A DNA stretch of 8,390 nucleotides. It comes from an uncultured Rhodospirillales bacterium (GTDB lineage: Bacteria; Pseudomonadota; Alphaproteobacteria; Acetobacterales; Acetobacteraceae). The position numbers and the translations under genes were made by a program. The stretch spans positions 1 through 8,390 of the forward strand of contig CAIYPH010000032.1 of assembly GCA_903928045.1 (NCBI GenBank), in the 5' to 3' direction. Shown here piece after piece: positions 6,400 through 8,390 of the stretch. Position 1 is the first letter of the stretch; the number at the start of each line of letters is the position of its first letter. Under the pieces are notes generated by a model that was not told the origin of the DNA, searched no databases, and saw only the letters and a list, made by a program, of their open reading frames with translations.

Positions 6400-6735
6400 A
6401 TGGCCGTCATGCTGCAAGTCAATTTCGAATACACCAACATGTCGCCCGAGCTGCACGCGGCGAACGGCAACCCGGAGCGCGCCCAGCCCTTCCTGCAAGT
6501 GCCCGGCCTGCTGTGGAAAATCTGGCTCAACACCGGCGGCGGCCCCAAGGTCGGCGGCCTCTACTGCTTCGCCAGCCGCGCCGATGCCGAGGCCTACCTC
6601 GCCGGCCCCATCGTCGCCCGCATCAAATCCACCCCCACCATCGCCAACCTCACAACGCAAATCTACGAGGTGACGGAAGGCCCGAGCCGGGTGACCAGCG
6701 CCCCGGTGCCCTTCCTGGCGCAGGCCGCGGAGTAG
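6400..6735 (+). CDS. YdhR-like small monooxygenase-family protein
   Basis: The protein is 111 aa. It resembles the YdhR family (about 100 aa, dimeric alpha/beta-barrel ferredoxin-like fold, called putative monooxygenases). Shared traits: L-Q-V-N-F at 5-9 as the first strand, the hallmark P-G-L-L-W-K-I-W (35-42), G-G-L-Y-C-F (52-57), A-D-A-E-A-Y-L (61-67) and a closing strand T-Q-I-Y-E-V. The family's activity is not firmly known; cofactor-free oxygenation of an aromatic or quinone-like substrate has been suggested. GGAG lies about 10 nt before ATG 6400; ATG 6409 is an alternative. The gap to the thiolase-like gene is only 28 nt, so it is the third gene of that operon. The extra tail beyond about residue 95 (Pro/Ala-rich) is not part of the fold. 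No catalytic residue can be named. Confidence 0.8.
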   Translation: MAVMLQVNFEYTNMSPELHAANGNPERAQPFLQVPGLLWKIWLNTGGGPKVGGLYCFASRADAEAYLAGPIVARIKSTPTIANLTTQIYEVTEGPSRVTSAPVPFLAQAAE

Positions 6736-6773
6736 CTCCCGCTCGCTCGGCGCGGCTGGCCTAGCTCCCGCTC
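6733..6773. repeat. 12-bp direct repeat at two convergent stop codons
   Basis: TAGCTCCCGCTC occurs at 6733-6744 and again at 6762-6773. The first copy begins with the TAG stop of the YdhR-like gene; the second overlaps the TAG stop (minus strand, 6763-6761) of the convergent gene. The 25-bp gap between the genes contains no hairpin with a T-tract, so I see no classical terminator. It may be a small tandem duplication. Confidence 0.5.
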
Positions 6774-7792
6774 CGCCACCGCATCGCGCGCAGCCGGCCC
6801 AGCACGTCGACACCCATCTGCAGCAACAGGTGGATGATATCGATCGGCACCCAGTTCTCGCGGATCAGGCCCTCGTGGTGCAGGTAGAAATCCATCACCC
6901 GCATCGTCACCGGGCGCCCGGTCGCGCCAATGCCCATGAAACCGTCGCCGAGATGTTCGCAGGTCACGCTCGGCCAACCGCCGGTCACGGTGATATCCCC
7001 GTCGGCCAGGCGGACATAGTGCTGGTAGCCCTTGATGTTCTGGAACGCGATGCGGAACGGCAACCGGTGGTGATCGACGAACCCCTCCACCCCCCTGGCG
7101 GTGCCGATGCCGCAGGGGCCGTACCACATCATCTTGGGGTGCCAGCCCTCGCGCTGTGACGGGATCAGCAGCGCGTCGCGCCCATCGCGCGCGACATCGC
7201 CATGATCGCCGAGTGCCAGTTGCATCTTGCGCGTCTGCGCCCAGTTCGCCGCCTCCAATGCCGGATCGGTCTGGTGCAGCACGATGCCGGAGCAGGTGAA
7301 CGGGGCCGGCCATTGCTCCTCCACCCCCAGGCTCGGCGCCACCGGCCAGAACCCCGCCTGACGGATCGCGTCGAGCACGTCGATCAGCACGGTGCTCTGC
7401 GCGATCTTGCCCTCGACCACCCGATGCACCTCGGCGAAGCGCAGATAGACCGTGCGGAACGTCGCGGGGATGCCGAGCCAATCGCGCTGGAACGTGCCGA
7501 CATAGTGGCCCACGCTCGCCACCAGGTCGTCGCCCTCGTATTCCCCGCCCACCAGAATCGTCTCCCGCCGCTCCAGGTCCGGAAAACTGGTCAGCAACGG
7601 CAGCCAGACGCGCTCGGCAATCGCCGTCACGCCCGTCATCTCGTTCATCGGGTGTGACCCGCGCCAGGCCGCCTGGGGATGGTAAGCGGACGCCAGCGCT
7701 GCGGAGAGGGTGGCGGGGCTCGCATTGGCGACGGATGCCAGGGCGGCGCGAACGAAATGCTTGTTCGCAAGCTTGCGTGCGGTCGTGCTCAT
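6761..7792 (-). CDS. Protein with two tandem SnoaL/NTF2-like domains
   Basis: The protein is 343 aa. It looks like two SnoaL-type (NTF2-fold, ester-cyclase-like) domains in one chain, about residues 22-148 and 205-335. In the first: F-P-D-L-E-R-R-E (70-77), V-G-G-E-Y-E-G-D-D-L-V-A, G-T-F, and a strand running through E-V-H-R-V-V-E-G-K-I. In the second: G-V-E-G-F-V-D-H-H (234-242), G-D-I-T-V-T-G-G-W, G-D-G-F-M-G-I-G-A-T-G-R-P-V-T-M-R-V-M-D-F (282-302) and G-L-I-R-E-N-W-V-P-I-D. The last part is the usual C-terminal signature (G-R-P-V ... D-F-Y ... I-x-E-N-W). Most members are single-domain and about 130-150 aa. Start 7792 gives MSTTARKLANKHF; ATG 7855 would add 21 residues, and neither has a strong ribosome site. 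It converges on the operon. Enzymatic role unknown. Confidence 0.8.
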   Translation of the reverse strand: MSTTARKLANKHFVRAALASVANASPATLSAALASAYHPQAAWRGSHPMNEMTGVTAIAERVWLPLLTSFPDLERRETILVGGEYEGDDLVASVGHYVGTFQRDWLGIPATFRTVYLRFAEVHRVVEGKIAQSTVLIDVLDAIRQAGFWPVAPSLGVEEQWPAPFTCSGIVLHQTDPALEAANWAQTRKMQLALGDHGDVARDGRDALLIPSQREGWHPKMMWYGPCGIGTARGVEGFVDHHRLPFRIAFQNIKGYQHYVRLADGDITVTGGWPSVTCEHLGDGFMGIGATGRPVTMRVMDFYLHHEGLIRENWVPIDIIHLLLQMGVDVLGRLRAMRWRSGS

Positions 7793-7964
7793 TGGGAAAA
7801 CAGGCTCGCATGCGTCTTCGCCACATGTCAACGGCACTGCCGCTTCGCCGGCCATGATCGGGACGCGGCTTCAGATAAATTTCTTTCACCCTGAGTAAAT
7901 TTACCTTGTCAAGCATGGTGACATAGACGATAGTGCGTGGACCCAACCAGGAGCCACCCACCCC
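7793..7964. promoter_or_regulatory. AT-richer divergent control region
   Basis: This 172-bp gap separates the tandem-SnoaL gene (minus) from the small plus-strand gene. The 7865-7935 part is clearly richer in A/T than the surroundings. It contains a perfect 10-bp palindrome GTAAATTTAC (7895-7904) and an inverted pair TGTCA-N7-TGACA (7907-7911, 7919-7923), both possible operators. On the minus strand TTGACA (7912-7907) is a perfect -35 word, but no good -10 follows at 17 nt. If ATG 7855 is the true start, this region begins at 7856. The binding protein is not identifiable. Confidence 0.5.
7906..7934 (+). promoter_or_regulatory. Putative sigma-70 promoter for the small plus-strand gene
   Basis: TTGTCA (7906-7911; 5 of 6 to the -35 consensus) is followed after 17 nt by GATAGT (7929-7934; 4 of 6 to the -10 consensus). 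It lies about 30 nt before the GTG at 7965. The TGTCA/TGACA inverted pair lies within the -35 and the spacer, where a repressor would block it. This is inferred from consensus only. Confidence 0.4.
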
Positions 7965-8339
7965 GTGTCACGCGCCGCCCCCTCAGCAGCTCACCAAGCC
8001 GGCCTCGCGGCCGCGCTGGTGGTCGTGCGTCTGGTGCTCGCGCTCCTGAACACCTGGCTGGCCGACCTCGCCGATCTCCCACCGACCCATCCCGATCGCC
8101 GGCTCCACGCCCGCCTCATCGCCCAGCTCACCCGCGCCGAGGCCCAGATTCTCGCGGATATCGCAGCCGAAGCCCGCATCGCGCCCACCCGCCCGGCCCG
8201 CGCCCGCATTCCGCCCCGCGCCCGCCTGCGCACCCTCCCTCACCCGCAAACCGCACCCATCGCCCCCGGCCGCCGCTCCGCCCGCGCGCCGCCGCAGGCA
8301 AAAATGGCACCTGCGAGCGAACGCAAAACTGCGGCATAA
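7965..8339 (+). CDS. Small Ala/Arg/Pro-rich protein of unknown function
   Basis: The protein is 124 aa and I do not recognise it. Residues about 12-30 are hydrophobic (A-G-L-A-A-A-L-V-V-V-R-L-V-L-A-L-L) and could be an amphipathic or membrane-seeking helix, although an Arg lies inside. Residues 45-70 look helical and charged (H-A-R-L-I-A-Q-L-T-R-A-E-A-Q-I-L). The last 50 residues are Arg/Pro/Ala-rich, very basic and probably disordered. The GTG start is preceded by AGGAG (7949-7953) at 11 nt, a little far. Support for a real gene: the ribosome site, a promoter candidate at 7906-7934, a stop right before an AT-rich stretch, and a repeat copy after the end as at other gene ends here. Against: the frame also fits random GC-rich sequence, and opposite-strand frames are open too. 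Confidence 0.5.
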   Translation: MSRAAPSAAHQAGLAAALVVVRLVLALLNTWLADLADLPPTHPDRRLHARLIAQLTRAEAQILADIAAEARIAPTRPARARIPPRARLRTLPHPQTAPIAPGRRSARAPPQAKMAPASERKTAA

Positions 8340-8370
8340 ATGTTACGATATCAAAACAACAAAATAAGTC

Positions 8371-8390
8371 GTTCTTTTTTGGAAAAAAGA
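8371..8390. repeat. Left hairpin of a third repeat copy, cut by right edge
   Basis: The last 20 bases (GTTC plus T-run, GG, A-run, GA) equal the left hairpin of copy B at 4555-4574 up to the window's end. This is copy C of the same inverted-repeat family, again just downstream (31 nt) of a stop codon. Only the left arm and half the right arm are visible; the 8340-8370 stretch before it is AT-rich and otherwise featureless. Confidence 0.75.

Noticed and set aside
5187..6548. 453-aa open frame on the minus strand
   Set aside because: It is antisense to the thiolase-like gene, Gly/Ala/Asp/Glu-rich and without recognisable motifs.
6663..7961. 432-aa open frame on the minus strand
   Set aside because: It has the same strand as the tandem SnoaL gene but another frame; only the 6761-7792 frame shows domain signatures.
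1..8390. CRISPR array, tRNA, rRNA, transposase or phage genes
   Set aside because: I saw no regularly spaced direct repeats, no tRNA-like cloverleaf and no recombinase or capsid motifs in any frame. The only repeats are the palindromic elements and one 12-bp direct repeat.

Overview
The window is GC-rich chromosomal DNA. C-ended codons dominate, stop-free frames run antisense to every gene, and the genes sit close together. The gene families (HyuB, two enolase-superfamily dehydratases, a thiolase-like/DUF35 pair, SnoaL-like and YdhR-like proteins) and the T/A-tract palindromic repeats suggest a heterotrophic alphaproteobacterium, probably Acetobacteraceae. That placement is inferred from style and gene families; no rRNA or marker gene is present.

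Layout, left to right. (1) The start of a glutathione S-transferase gene, minus strand, runs off the left edge. (2) A hydantoinase B/HyuB-family gene is divergent from it and has no HyuA partner in the window. (3) A 134-bp inverted-repeat element fills the gap between the convergent ends of hyuB and the next gene. (4) Two divergent mandelate racemase/muconate lactonizing (enolase superfamily) genes, minus then plus, share an 89-bp gap. Both keep metal ligands and the two-histidine pattern of the galactonate-dehydratase type, so they are probably acid-sugar dehydratases with different substrates. (5) A second, 250-bp copy of the inverted-repeat element follows. (6) A plus-strand operon follows: a 124-aa DUF35 OB-fold protein, a 384-aa thiolase-like protein overlapping it by 4 nt, and a 111-aa YdhR-like protein. 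(7) A minus-strand gene converges on it and encodes two SnoaL/NTF2-like domains in tandem. (8) A promoter region leads to a small Ala/Arg/Pro-rich protein of unknown function on the plus strand. A third copy of the repeat is cut by the right edge.

The genes look like scavenging catabolism: acid-sugar dehydration, amide or hydantoin-like hydrolysis, and CoA-linked chemistry. Nothing in the window ties them into one proven pathway. The strongest unusual points are three. First, the repeat family has long imperfect inverted arms, and its outer ends supply the stop codons of two genes, while a third gene stops inside its hairpin. Second, the thiolase-like/DUF35 pair lacks both the thiolase nucleophile and the zinc cysteines, which resembles the retro-aldolase (Ltp2-type) arrangement more than a true thiolase. 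Third, the HyuB is solitary and has Arg where the family usually has His in its GGxHLPD motif. I see no clear phage, transposase, CRISPR or RNA gene.
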